Below, in pieces: positions 50,239-58,635 of a stretch of 64,000 nucleotides of DNA. Position numbers and translations under genes: made by a program. This stretch comes from TK10-74A sp965217625 (lineage in GTDB: Bacteria; Chloroflexota; Dehalococcoidia; Bin125). The notes beneath the pieces were generated by a model. The model searched no databases. It saw only the letters and a list, made by a program, of their open reading frames with translations, and had not been told where the DNA came from. The stretch is taken from assembly GCA_965217625.1 (NCBI GenBank), contig OZ244557.1, forward strand, positions 372,001-436,000. Direction: 5' to 3'. Each line of letters starts with the position of its first letter. Within the stretch, counting starts at the first letter, position 1.

Positions 50239-51135
50239 TCACACCTGAAGTGCCCCCTGCAAGGCCGAGATCCGCGTCTTGCACATCTGGACGTACTCAG
50301 GGGACAGATCAATGCCGGCAAAACGCCGGCTGAGTGCCAGCGCCGCCACCCCCACGGTCCCGGACCCAATGAATGGATCGAGCACGAGGTCACCAGTCTG
50401 GGTCGTCAGACGCAGACACCGCTCGACCAGTGCGGTTGGGAAGACCGCGAAGTGCGGACCATGGAAGGGTTCGGTGGGGATGTCCCACACGGTTCGGAGG
50501 TTGCGCCCGTTCGGACCCCGATCGCCCGCAGCATCGTAGAAGTACTTCTCCGACTTGCTGAACAGGAAGAGGTACTCGTGCGACCGGGTCGGCCTGTCCT
50601 TGACGGACTCCGGCATGCAGTTTGGCTTGTTCCAGATGATGTCCGACCGCAGGTACCATCCCGCTCGCTGGGCCGCGAACGCGAGTTGCCACGGAATTCC
50701 GACGAGGTCCTTGGGCTTGAGGCCCTCGGGGGTCGGTGCGCGGTAGCTCATCGCGCGGACCGGATTCTTCTTGTCCGGCGCGCGCCACGTCCGGCCTCCG
50801 GACGTGTATGAGTCGCCCACGTTCAACCACAGCGTGCCGCTCGGCTTGGTCACGCGCCCGACCGCTTCGAGCACGGTGGTCACGTGTTCCACGTACTCGG
50901 CGGGATCCTCCTCGGCGCCGATCTGTCCCGGCAGGGAGTAGTCGCGCAGCCCCCAGTAGGGTGGAGAGGTGATCGTCGTCTGCACACTCTCGCGTGGCAG
51001 ATGATCGAGAGCGGACGCCGCATCCCCTTCGATGACCACACTGCCGCCGGAGAACAGCAGCCCCCTGGCCTCCGAGGCACGTTGACCGTTGCTTGAGTTC
51101 GCCGACAGGAAGTGAACCCGCTGCTCATCTTGCAT
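50239..51135 (-). CDS. Type II DNA methyltransferase (N4-cytosine class)
   Basis: 298 aa with permuted beta-class order: catalytic motif IV TITSPPYWGLRDYSLPG (SPPY, typical of N4-cytosine enzymes) at about residue 56, then GTLWLNVGDSYTSGG, and the SAM motif LVLDPFIGSGTVGVAAL with FAGIDLSPEYVQ near the end. Ribosome site GGGAG. It modifies the site cut by the XcyI-type enzyme downstream, 23 nt away. Upstream at 51158-51169, GAACATGTATTC is an imperfect LexA-like site. Confidence 0.88.
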   Translation of the reverse strand: MQDEQRVHFLSANSSNGQRASEARGLLFSGGSVVIEGDAASALDHLPRESVQTTITSPPYWGLRDYSLPGQIGAEEDPAEYVEHVTTVLEAVGRVTKPSGTLWLNVGDSYTSGGRTWRAPDKKNPVRAMSYRAPTPEGLKPKDLVGIPWQLAFAAQRAGWYLRSDIIWNKPNCMPESVKDRPTRSHEYLFLFSKSEKYFYDAAGDRGPNGRNLRTVWDIPTEPFHGPHFAVFPTALVERCLRLTTQTGDLVLDPFIGSGTVGVAALALSRRFAGIDLSPEYVQMCKTRISALQGALQV

Positions 51136-51280
51136 GTAGACTCCCGCTTCCTATTCCGAACATGTATTCTATCTTAGACTACGTGCTGTAGGGAAGGTCC
51201 AGTCCCCACCGTTATGGGAGGGGACGGCCTCCCGTCGGGTCGCGACTGCGCATCCCGACCGACGCCTCTACCATCCCCGC

Positions 51281-52840
51281 ATGCTTGCCAGCGTCAACGG
51301 CTGCGCCGTCGTCGGGCTCAGCGGCGAGATCGTCACCGTCGAGGTCGACCTCACCCGCGGGCTGCCCGCCATCCACATCGTCGGCCTGCCCGACGCCGCC
51401 GTCTCCGAGGCGCGCGAGCGCGTCCGCGCCGCCCTGCGCAACGCCGGCGCGCGCCTGCCCACCGGCCGCATCATCGTCAACCTCGCCCCCGCCGACCTGC
51501 GCAAGGAGGGCACCGGCTACGACCTGCCCATCGCCGTCGGCATCCTCGTCGCCTCGGGCCAGATCCCCGATGAGTTCGCCCGCGGCGCGGTGTTCATCGG
51601 CGAGCTCGCGCTCAACGGCGACCTGCGTCACGTGCCCGGCGTGCTGCCCGTCGCGACCTCCCTGCGCGACCGCGACGCCCGCCGCCTCGTCCTGGCCGAG
51701 GCCGACGCGCCCGAGGCCGCCCTGATCGACGGCATCGAGGTGCTCGGCTTCCCCACCCTCGCCGCCCTGATGGAGACCGCCAGCGGCGACGCCCCGCTGC
51801 CCCCGCCGCCCCCCGCCGACGACCCCGCCCGCGACGCCGGGCGCCACGTCAGCCCGGCCCCCGTCGACTTCAGCGACGTGCGCGGCCAGGAGCACGTCAA
51901 GCGCGCCCTCGAGGTCGCCGCCGCGGGCGGGCACAACCTGCTCATGTCGGGGCCGCCGGGCGCCGGCAAGACGCTGCTCGCGCGCGCCGTGCCGGGCGTC
52001 CTGCCCGCCCTCACCCGCGACGAAGCCCTCAGCGTCACCGCCGTCTACAGCGTGGGCGGCATGCTGCCCGAGGGCGTCAGCCTCGTCCGCGAGCGCCCCT
52101 TCCGCTCGCCGCACCACACCATCTCCAACGCCGGCCTCGTCGGCGGCGGCCGCAAGCCGCGCCCCGGCGAGATCAGCCTCGCGCACCACGGCGTGCTCTT
52201 CCTCGACGAGCTGCCCGAGTTCAACGTCGCCGCGCTCGAATCCCTGCGCCAGCCGCTCGAGGACCGCGTCGTCACCATCGCGCGCGTGCACGGCGCCGTC
52301 ACCTACCCGGCCAACTTCATGCTCGTCGCCGCCATGAACCCCTGCCCCTGCGGCAACTACGGCGACCCCGTCGCCGCCTGCACCTGCCCCGAGGGCGCCG
52401 TCCTGCGCTACCAGCGCCGCATCTCCGGCCCGCTGCTCGACCGCATCGACCTGTTCGCCGAAGTGCCCCGCGTCGACTACGACAAGCTCGTCGCGCTCGC
52501 CGATCCCGAGCCGTCGAGCGCCGTCCGCGACCGCATCGCGCGCGCCCGCGATCTCCAGATCGCCCGCGACGACGGCCCGGCGCGCCTGCCCCACGCGCCC
52601 GCTCCCACCAACGCCGCCCTCAGCCCCCGTCAGGTCCGCGAGCGCTGCCAAGAGCAGCTCAGCGCCGAGGCCGGCGCCCTCATCAAAATGGCGATGGCCC
52701 AGCTCCACCTCTCCGCTCGCGCCTTCAACCGCGTCCTCAAGGTCGCCCGCACCGTCGCCGACCTCGCCGCCTCGGACTCCATCGACGCCGCCCACGTCGC
52801 GGAGGCGATCCAGTACCGCCGTCGCGGGTCGGGGCGGTGA
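51281..52840 (+). CDS. YifB/ComM family AAA ATPase (Mg-chelatase-like)
   Basis: 519 aa: N-terminal ChlI/Lon-like domain (MLASVNGCAVVGLSGEIVTV, GLPDAAVSEARERVRAAL), AAA core with NLLMSGPPGAGKTLLARAVP, GVLFLDELPEFN and MNPCPCGNYGDP, and the C-terminal Mg_chelatase_C domain. Homologues act in branch migration during natural transformation (ComM). Competence in this organism is not shown by the window. Confidence 0.95.
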   Translation: MLASVNGCAVVGLSGEIVTVEVDLTRGLPAIHIVGLPDAAVSEARERVRAALRNAGARLPTGRIIVNLAPADLRKEGTGYDLPIAVGILVASGQIPDEFARGAVFIGELALNGDLRHVPGVLPVATSLRDRDARRLVLAEADAPEAALIDGIEVLGFPTLAALMETASGDAPLPPPPPADDPARDAGRHVSPAPVDFSDVRGQEHVKRALEVAAAGGHNLLMSGPPGAGKTLLARAVPGVLPALTRDEALSVTAVYSVGGMLPEGVSLVRERPFRSPHHTISNAGLVGGGRKPRPGEISLAHHGVLFLDELPEFNVAALESLRQPLEDRVVTIARVHGAVTYPANFMLVAAMNPCPCGNYGDPVAACTCPEGAVLRYQRRISGPLLDRIDLFAEVPRVDYDKLVALADPEPSSAVRDRIARARDLQIARDDGPARLPHAPAPTNAALSPRQVRERCQEQLSAEAGALIKMAMAQLHLSARAFNRVLKVARTVADLAASDSIDAAHVAEAIQYRRRGSGR

Positions 52841-52963
52841 GGCCGGGTCGGGCCAGATCTGCACAGATTGCAAGTACGACCTTCAATCTGTGCACTCGCT
52901 GCGATCGGGACGGCGTCCGCGCCGCCCGCCGACGCCGCTCCCCTGCTACGATCGACCCGGCCC

Positions 52964-53038
52964 GCCCCCGTAGCTCAGCGGATAGAGCACTGGTCTCCGG
53001 AACCAGAGGCGGAGGTTCGACTCCTCTCGGGGGTACCA
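52964..53038 (+). tRNA. tRNA-Arg (anticodon CCG)
   Basis: Cloverleaf: acceptor GCCCCCG with CGGGGGT, D arm GCTC/GAGC, anticodon stem CTGGT/ACCAG around CTCCGGA (anticodon CCG at 52997-52999), T arm with TTCGACT. Genomically encoded CCA at the end. Reads CGG arginine codons. Confidence 0.96.
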
Positions 53039-53071
53039 CCGCTTGAAATGCAGATCGATGCGGGAGGCGCG

Positions 53072-53323
53072 ATGGCCCTCACGTTCGACACAGGGAAAGC
53101 CGTGCGGCGACTCCGAGGCCCCCTGCGGAGCCAGGAGGCAGCGGAGGCCGTCGTCGACGTGATCGCCGAGGCGCAAGAGGAGTTGGTGACGACGAGTCAG
53201 TTGAGGTTGGAACTTGCGCTCCTGGTGAAGCGGCTGGAGAACCGGATGCTGAGGCTGGTGCTCCTCCAGACAGGCCTCTTCATTGGCGCTGTCGCGGCGA
53301 TTGAGGTGTTCGTCTCGGGATAG
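53072..53323 (+). CDS. Small coiled-coil protein with C-terminal membrane helix (DUF1640-like)
   Basis: 83 aa from the ATG at 53072 with GGGAGG 4 nt upstream. A helical stretch (EAVVDVIAEAQEELVTTSQL, LELALLVKRLENRMLRLV) leads into a single membrane helix (LLQTGLFIGAVAAIEVFV). The layout matches DUF1640/CCDC90-type small membrane proteins. It starts 34 nt after the tRNA gene. Confidence 0.65.
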   Translation: MALTFDTGKAVRRLRGPLRSQEAAEAVVDVIAEAQEELVTTSQLRLELALLVKRLENRMLRLVLLQTGLFIGAVAAIEVFVSG

Positions 53324-53346
53324 CCGATCGGGCGCGCCGGGAGACG

Positions 53347-53529
53347 TCAGCGCAGGTATTGGCGGGGATGGCGGGAATCGCGCCTCTGCGCGGCCTCGAC
53401 CACCGGCGCGCGTCGCCCCGCCCCCGCCGCCAGCACGACCGCAATAAGAAGGTGGACGAGCAGCGTGACGCACGGCCGCGCCGTGACCAGCCGGCTCAGC
53501 CGGTCGAGTGTCGGGTTCACGGCGGGCAT
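53347..53529 (-). pseudogene. N-terminal remnant of an MMPL/RND-type exporter
   Basis: 60 codons: DRLSRLVTARPCVTLLVHLL, IAVVLAAGAGRRAPVVEAAQ. This is the typical start of MMPL/RND transporters (R-L-x-R-L-V-x-R-P-W-V-T-L-L, one helix, then A-x-R-x-P-x-x-E). After about 45 residues the similarity ends and the frame stops. Probably a deletion remnant. Confidence 0.45.
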
Positions 53530-53578
53530 ACTCTCTCAGCGCGCCCGCGAATACACTGCCGCCAGAGAGCCGGGATGG

Positions 53579-53905
53579 ATGACCGCGATGACCTCCCAGA
53601 CGATCATCACGACGATGGTGGACCGCATCGTGAGTCGGTTCGACCCGTCGCGGGTGGTGCTCTTCGGCTCGCACGCCCGCGGCACGGCCCACGAGGACAG
53701 CGACGTGGATCTGCTCGTCGTCATGCCGGACGGCACGGACCGGCGGCAGGCCGCGGTGGAGATGTACGTGCTGCTGGGAGACCTGCCGACGGCCAAGGAC
53801 ATCATCGTCACGACGCCCGACCACATCGCGCGGCGGGGCCACGTCATCGGCACGGTGCTGCGGCCGGCGCTGCGCGAGGGAACGGTGCTCTATGAGCGAG
53901 TCTGA
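53579..53905 (+). CDS. mntA: MNT-type nucleotidyltransferase, partner HEPN missing
   Basis: 108 aa minimal nucleotidyltransferase: VVLFGSHARGTAHEDSDVDL (GS-x-x-RG-x...D-x-D), then LLVVMPDG and the helical end. In HEPN-MNT systems this antitoxin AMPylates the HEPN toxin. The expected HEPN start (MSESEAAAEARR) overlaps its end, but the toxin body is gone. Confidence 0.85.
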   Translation: MTAMTSQTIITTMVDRIVSRFDPSRVVLFGSHARGTAHEDSDVDLLVVMPDGTDRRQAAVEMYVLLGDLPTAKDIIVTTPDHIARRGHVIGTVLRPALREGTVLYERV

Positions 53906-53930
53906 GGCCGCGGCGGAGGCACGCCGCTAC
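53892..53930 (+). pseudogene. Start of a deleted HEPN toxin gene
   Basis: 13 codons, MSESEAAAEARRY, overlapping mntA by 14 nt as intact HEPN genes do. The following sequence is not HEPN-like. Confidence 0.4.
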
Positions 53931-54025
53931 AGCAGCTCTCGCTTGAACACGAGCCGCTCGATGCCGTACTTGCGGCTGCCCAGGATGCCGATGATGCCCG
54001 CGATCGCGAAGTACAGGATCGCCAC
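53927..54025 (-). CDS. Possible 32-aa membrane peptide or gene remnant
   Basis: From GTG at 54025: AILYFAIAGIIGILGSRKYG, IERLVFKRELL. A single hydrophobic segment with a basic tail; GGAGGAGG lies 15 nt upstream. It could be a true small membrane protein or the C-terminus of a lost gene at the deletion that removed the HEPN toxin. Confidence 0.3.
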   Translation of the reverse strand: MAILYFAIAGIIGILGSRKYGIERLVFKRELL

Positions 54026-54123
54026 CTCGCGACCGCAGCCCTCCTCCCGGGAGCGTAGAATAGCTGTCAACCGTCGCCGCCCGCCGCCGTCGCCAAGAGC
54101 GTCCCCTATCGGGCGCCCGGCGC

Positions 54124-54522
54124 CTAGCCGGCCGGCACGCGCTGCCAGGCGATCCCATCGACGTGCGCGAAGTGCCTATCGGCGGAGACGAGATCGGCGC
54201 CGGTCTCCATCGCGTGCGCCGCGATCCACATGTCGTTCGTCGGGATGGGACGCCCCTTGACCCGCAGCGCCGCCGCGATTCTGCCGTAGCGGTCGGCGGT
54301 CACCGGCCCCACATCGACGAACGACACGTTCGGCTGGTCGAGGAACGCGTCCAGACGTGTAGCGTTCCGATCGAAGTGCGATCCCCCGCGGAATCCGAAC
54401 AGCAACTCCCCAACAACCACCGCCGACAGCAGCACTTCGTCGGCCCGCCTGACTATGTCCTCGATCTGTGCACTCCCGCGCAGCAGATCGGAATAGGCGC
54501 TGGAATCCAGCAGGGCCCTCAT
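54124..54522 (-). CDS. vapC: VapC-type PIN toxin
   Basis: 132-aa PIN-domain RNase: RALLDSSAYSDLLRG (first Asp), VVVGELLFGFRGG (Glu), IPTNDMWIAAHAMETGADLV (Asp), SADRHFAHVDG. Start ATG at 54522 overlaps the antitoxin stop by ATGA. VapC toxins cut tRNA or rRNA. Confidence 0.9.
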   Translation of the reverse strand: MRALLDSSAYSDLLRGSAQIEDIVRRADEVLLSAVVVGELLFGFRGGSHFDRNATRLDAFLDQPNVSFVDVGPVTADRYGRIAAALRVKGRPIPTNDMWIAAHAMETGADLVSADRHFAHVDGIAWQRVPAG

Positions 54523-54782
54523 CGCCACATTTCCTCGTCGACCACCTCGAAGGCCTCCAGCGCCTTGTTGAACTCGTCCGCCTCCTCCGCCGTCCAACTC
54601 CCGATGAAGTCGTCCAGCGACGACCCCACCTTGCCCCGGCCGCCGCCGCCGTCGGTCAGGCCGGCGCCCTTGCGCAGCAGCCGCAGCGCCGCCTGATTGA
54701 GCGAGATCCCCTCGCGCCGCGCCAACCCGCGCAGGCGGTCGCTCAGCTCGTCGTCGAATCCCCGGACCGTGAGTTGGTTCAT
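54519..54782 (-). CDS. vapB: Ribbon-helix-helix antitoxin (VapB/FitA type)
   Basis: 87 aa from the ATG at 54782: RHH motif NQLTVRGFDDELSDRLRGLA, then RREGISLNQAALRLLRK, a Gly linker (GGGGRGKVG), and a C-terminal toxin-binding tail ending FEVVDEEMWR. Operon with the PIN toxin. Confidence 0.85.
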   Translation of the reverse strand: MNQLTVRGFDDELSDRLRGLARREGISLNQAALRLLRKGAGLTDGGGGRGKVGSSLDDFIGSWTAEEADEFNKALEAFEVVDEEMWR

Positions 54783-55034
54783 CGCGCCACCGCCCTCCGA
54801 GTCATCTCGTGAGTCATCCTGACTCATCCTACCACCCAGCGCCGAGCGATCGCCCAGGCGCAGACGTCCTTGCCGGCGATGTCGCCTGGACGGCCCTCGA
54901 CCTCGGCCCCGGCGTCGAGATCGAGGGCCTCCGGTAGCCGTGGCCGGCGAGGCGCCACGCCCGCCGAGGACGACCCCTGGCGGGGACAGCGGTTGTACCC
55001 TATCCTTACTGATGGCAGAGAGTAAGGAACGACC

Positions 55035-55283
55035 ATGGAAGCCTCAGCCCGCGTCAGCTCCAAGGGCCAGATCACGATCCCCCGCGACGTCCGGGAGGTT
55101 CTCGGCATCAAGCAGGGAGACACCCTCCTCTTCAGCGTCAATGACGGCCGCGTGACGATCTCCCGCATCCCGGACTTCTTCGAACTCGCCGGCTCCGTAC
55201 CCGTTCCGGTCGCCAAACGGGGTACCCCCTGGGATGAGGTGCTGCGAGAGACCCGCCGCAAGCGAGCAGCCGCCCGGCGATGA
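55035..55283 (+). CDS. AbrB/MazE-type antitoxin
   Basis: 82 aa swapped-hairpin DNA-binding domain: ARVSSKGQITIPRDVREVLG, IKQGDTLLFSVNDGRVTISR, then a basic C-terminal helix. It overlaps the PIN gene by ATGA. This is a second, distinct VapBC-type locus. The 240-bp gap 54783-55034 before it shows no gene I can support. Confidence 0.9.
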   Translation: MEASARVSSKGQITIPRDVREVLGIKQGDTLLFSVNDGRVTISRIPDFFELAGSVPVPVAKRGTPWDEVLRETRRKRAAARR

Positions 55284-55675
55284 CGGCCTTCCTCGATACG
55301 AACGTCCTCATCCGCTACCTCACCGGCGATCCCCCCGCGCAGTCCCGTCGGGCCACCCGCTACCTCGAAACGGCCGACGAACTGCTGCTGCCCGACCTCA
55401 TCCTCGCCGAGGTCGCGTACGTCCTGGAGTCGTACTACGATACCGCCCGCCCTCAGGTCGCCGAGGCGTTGCGGGCAAGCCTTGCCATTCCCGCTATCCG
55501 TGTCCACGACCCCGCCGTCCTCCACCGCACCATCCAGTTGTACGAGGTACACCCCCTCGACTTCGCCGACGCCTACCTTGTCGCCAGCGCGGAGCGCAGC
55601 GGCATCGGCGTCGTCGCCTCCTTCGACCGCGACATCGATCGCGTCCTGACCGTCCGCCGCGAGGAGCCGGGCTAA
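55280..55675 (+). CDS. vapC: PIN-domain toxin of the AbrB-type pair
   Basis: 131 aa: TAFLDTNVLIRYLTGDPPAQ (first Asp), LILAEVAYVLESYY (Glu), HPLDFADAYLVASAERSGIG (Asp pair), VVASFDRDIDRV. Coupled to the AbrB-type antitoxin. Confidence 0.92.
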   Translation: MTAFLDTNVLIRYLTGDPPAQSRRATRYLETADELLLPDLILAEVAYVLESYYDTARPQVAEALRASLAIPAIRVHDPAVLHRTIQLYEVHPLDFADAYLVASAERSGIGVVASFDRDIDRVLTVRREEPG

Positions 55676-55887
55676 CTCCGCCCCGCCTCCACCGCAGCGG
55701 CGATCCGCGCTATCCTCCCCAGGCCCGCCCGCAAAGCCGCGCCTCGCCGCCCCGCCGTCCTCACGATGGCGCAGACCGCGAGTACCCGCGTGCGCCTCCT
55801 CGCCGGACGGAGAAAGCCGCCCGGCGGTCTTCCCGCCCGGTTCATCCGCACAGAGTTCGCGGCAGCCGCGCGGTGAAAGGAAGCCCC

Positions 55888-56922
55888 ATGAACATCTACA
55901 AGCTCTCCAGAGGTCTGAAGGCCGCGTACCACGGGTCGGACGTCGCCCGTCGCGTGCAGCACTTCGATCGCCCCGTCGACAGGGCGTCTGCGGAGGATGC
56001 CGGCGCGACGGGCGACGACCATGCCGCAACCGTCAAGGAATTCTACGACCTTTGCACTGAGTTCATGGTGTTTGGTTGGAGTGAATCCCTGCACTTCGCG
56101 CCGCTATCGCCCCACGAGAGCCTGGAGGATTCCCAGGTCCGGCACCAGAGACTGATGATCGAGAAGCTGGAGTTGCGCGAGGGCATGACGGTGATCGATG
56201 TCGGCTGCGGGATCGGCGGTCCGATGCGCCGTGTTGTTCGTGAGACCGGTGTGCGGGTTGTCGGCGTCAACAACAATGACATCCAACTGGAGAAGGCGAA
56301 GTCGTTGGCCACAGAGGCCGGGATCGACCACATGGTCGACTACCTCACGTGCAACTTCATGGACATGAGCGCCATCGAGGATGACACGTTCGATCGGGGC
56401 TACGCGATCGAATCAACATGCCATGCACCCGACAAAGTACGCGCCTTCGCCGAGATATACCGTGTGCTCAAGCCCGGAGCCCGCTTCTGGGTGCAGGAGA
56501 TGTGCATGACGGACAAGTTCGATCCCGGCGACGAGGGGCACGTGGCCATCAAGCGGAACCTGATGCACGGGATCGCGCTCAAGGAGATCGCGACGGCGGG
56601 CGAGGTGAATCGGGCCCTCGCATCGGTGGGATTCGAGGTGATCGAGGGAATCGACCGGGCGGTCGAGGAGAACGCTCCGACCACGCCCTGGTATCAGCCC
56701 ATGGCGACCCGCGGTGGAACGCTGGGCAGCGCCCTGCGCAGGACTCCGCTGGGCCGCAAGTCGTTCGCCGGCGCATCCAGGCTGGCGGAGGCGCTGGGCG
56801 TCTTCCCGAAGGGCTCCGCGGAGGTCATCGCGCTGATGGACCGGACCGCCAACGCCTGCGTCGCGGGCGGAAGGACCGGGCTCTTCACGCCGCTGTACTG
56901 TTTCCTGGCGCGCAAGCCCTGA
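55888..56922 (+). CDS. Sterol C-24 methyltransferase-like SAM enzyme
   Basis: 344 aa from the ATG at 55888 (AAAGGAAG upstream). Besides the SAM motif MTVIDVGCGIGGPMRRVV (about 101) it shows sterol-methyltransferase-specific blocks: EFYDLCTEFMVFGWSESLHF, APLSPHE, VVGVNNNDIQLEKAKSLA, YAIESTCHAPDKVRAFAEIY, RVLKPGARFWVQEMCMTDKF, and a final TTPWYQP. Eukaryotic Erg6/SMT enzymes share this set. In bacteria the substrate may be sterols or another polycyclic lipid. It stands alone; no sterol biosynthesis genes are nearby. Confidence 0.8.
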   Translation: MNIYKLSRGLKAAYHGSDVARRVQHFDRPVDRASAEDAGATGDDHAATVKEFYDLCTEFMVFGWSESLHFAPLSPHESLEDSQVRHQRLMIEKLELREGMTVIDVGCGIGGPMRRVVRETGVRVVGVNNNDIQLEKAKSLATEAGIDHMVDYLTCNFMDMSAIEDDTFDRGYAIESTCHAPDKVRAFAEIYRVLKPGARFWVQEMCMTDKFDPGDEGHVAIKRNLMHGIALKEIATAGEVNRALASVGFEVIEGIDRAVEENAPTTPWYQPMATRGGTLGSALRRTPLGRKSFAGASRLAEALGVFPKGSAEVIALMDRTANACVAGGRTGLFTPLYCFLARKP

Positions 56923-56991
56923 CCGCCTCCTCCGACCGCGGGATCGATCGCGCCGGCGCCGTCCGCCGCGACGAGCCCGCCTGACGCCTGA

Positions 56992-57162
56992 CGCTGGCCG
57001 CGCCGTCGCCGCCGCCGCCTGGCCTACCTCGGCGAACCCCCCGGCGTCCCCGACACCCGGGAGATCTCCTTCCGCCTCCTGCGCCACTACGCCTCGTCCG
57101 TCCGCCACCAGAAGTACCACGGCGTCGACATCGTGATGGTGCACGTCGATGGGCCGCGGTAG
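56992..57162 (+). pseudogene. C-terminal fragment of an unrecognised gene
   Basis: A frame with no start, bounded by a stop just upstream, reads AYLGEPPGVPDTREISFRLL, RHYASSVRHQKYHGVDIVMV, HVDGPR and then stops. It looks like real protein rather than shadow. Family unknown; probably a decay remnant. Confidence 0.3.
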
Positions 57163-57174
57163 GTCGGCGGGGGC

Positions 57175-58635
57175 CTACGCGCAGATCACCGCCGGACTTG
57201 GCAACGAGCGTTCTGCCTCAGTCGACGCGAGGGCCACTTCGACAGTTGCAACTGCATTGGGAGTGGATTCGTGCTCCCAGACGCGGACCACGGACCACCC
57301 CGAGCGCTCGAGTGCCCCGGTATCCGCGAGATCGCGCTCGACGTTCCTGCGGAGTTTTGGTGCCCAGTACGACACGTTGGCGCGCGGTACTTGCCCATGG
57401 TCCGGGCAAGCGTGCCAGAAGCAGCCGTCGACAAACACCGCCACTCGGCGGCGCGTGAAGACGATGTCGGGGCGCACACGGCGGCCCCCTGCCTTCACCG
57501 GGAGATCGACGCGGAATCGCCAGCCACGGCGATGTAGCCCTGATCGCAAATCACGCTCAGGGCTTGTGTCCCGGCGCCGGTTCGCGCGCATCGTGGCGGA
57601 CGCTGCCGCACTGGAGGGTTCGGGGTAGGCCCCCTCGACCTGGTTCTCGCTGGGAGCTAAGGCAGCGATGCGTTCGCGCACCGATCGGGCGACGGCGAGC
57701 GCGAGCAGTGGCGGCACTGCGTTGCCAATCTGCTCAAGTTGACTGCGTTCGCTCCCCACGAATCGAAACCAGTCCGGAAACGACTGCAAGCGGGCGGCCT
57801 CCTGGACGGTCAGCATCCTCCTGCGGCCGTCAGGGAGCAGCAGCCTCATCATGTCGCCGGTCGCCCCGCTCAGATTCCTCACTGTGAGCGTGCGGGACGG
57901 CCGATCCGGATGGAGATCGCGTGGCGTGCGACATCCCGAAGCCTTCTCGTAACGCGCGACATATGCGCGCATGCTCTCAGAAAGCAGTCGTGTTCCCGCA
58001 ACCTCATGCCCGTAGGTGTCTGGAATGGCTTCACGGACACTGACCTTCTTGTCCCACGGCACCGGTCGATCGAGCGGGTGGTCGTCGCGGATTCCGGTGA
58101 CAAAGATCCGCCGGCGATTCTGCGGCACTCCGTATTCGGCGGAGTTCAACTCGTGCTCCGCCACGGCGTAACCGAGCGCGTCGAGCCGCCGCTTGAATTC
58201 ATCCAGGTGTGTGCGTCCGGGCGCTCGCGCCAGATCGGGAACATTTTCGATGACCACAGCGACAGGCTGCACTTTCTCAATGGCCCGTAGTGTGGTCATG
58301 AGCCCCTCCCGCTCGTCCTGCTCACCTAAGCGCTTGCCAGCACGACTCCACGGCTGACACGGGGGGCCGGCGATGACCACGTCGGCGGCGGGGAATTCTG
58401 AGTCACCATTCACATCGGCGCATCTCGCATCGCCGAAGTTGCGAGAGTACGTGCTCACCGCGTCAGAACTCCGGTCGATCCCCTGGACATCGAAGCCGCT
58501 CGCCCAGAAGCCAAGGGAGAGCCCACCGGCGCCACAGAACAGATCGAGAGCCTTCAAGCGCACGGAAGTCTCGCGCTGCAGCAAGCAGTGCATGTCCTGT
58601 ACCCAAGTCCGACGCTTGCTTGGACGTGGCGTCAC
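57175..58635 (-). CDS. Fused C5-cytosine methyltransferase and Vsr endonuclease
   Basis: 486 aa. Residues ~27-335 are a Dcm-type C5 methylase: KALDLFCGAGGLSLGFWASG (I), VVIAGPPCQPWSRAGKRLG (IV, catalytic Cys), VIENVPDL (VI), QNRRRIFVTG (VIII), and QIGNAVPPLLA (X). Residues ~350-465 are a very-short-patch repair endonuclease: ANRRRDTSPERDLRSGLHRR, RPDIVFTRRRVAVFVDGCFW, HACPDHG, and YWAPKLRRNVERD. The two are separate genes in most bacteria. Vsr repairs T:G mismatches made by deamination of the methylated C. Start overlaps the upstream gene by ATGA. Confidence 0.9.
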   Translation of the reverse strand: MTPRPSKRRTWVQDMHCLLQRETSVRLKALDLFCGAGGLSLGFWASGFDVQGIDRSSDAVSTYSRNFGDARCADVNGDSEFPAADVVIAGPPCQPWSRAGKRLGEQDEREGLMTTLRAIEKVQPVAVVIENVPDLARAPGRTHLDEFKRRLDALGYAVAEHELNSAEYGVPQNRRRIFVTGIRDDHPLDRPVPWDKKVSVREAIPDTYGHEVAGTRLLSESMRAYVARYEKASGCRTPRDLHPDRPSRTLTVRNLSGATGDMMRLLLPDGRRRMLTVQEAARLQSFPDWFRFVGSERSQLEQIGNAVPPLLALAVARSVRERIAALAPSENQVEGAYPEPSSAAASATMRANRRRDTSPERDLRSGLHRRGWRFRVDLPVKAGGRRVRPDIVFTRRRVAVFVDGCFWHACPDHGQVPRANVSYWAPKLRRNVERDLADTGALERSGWSVVRVWEHESTPNAVATVEVALASTEAERSLPSPAVICA

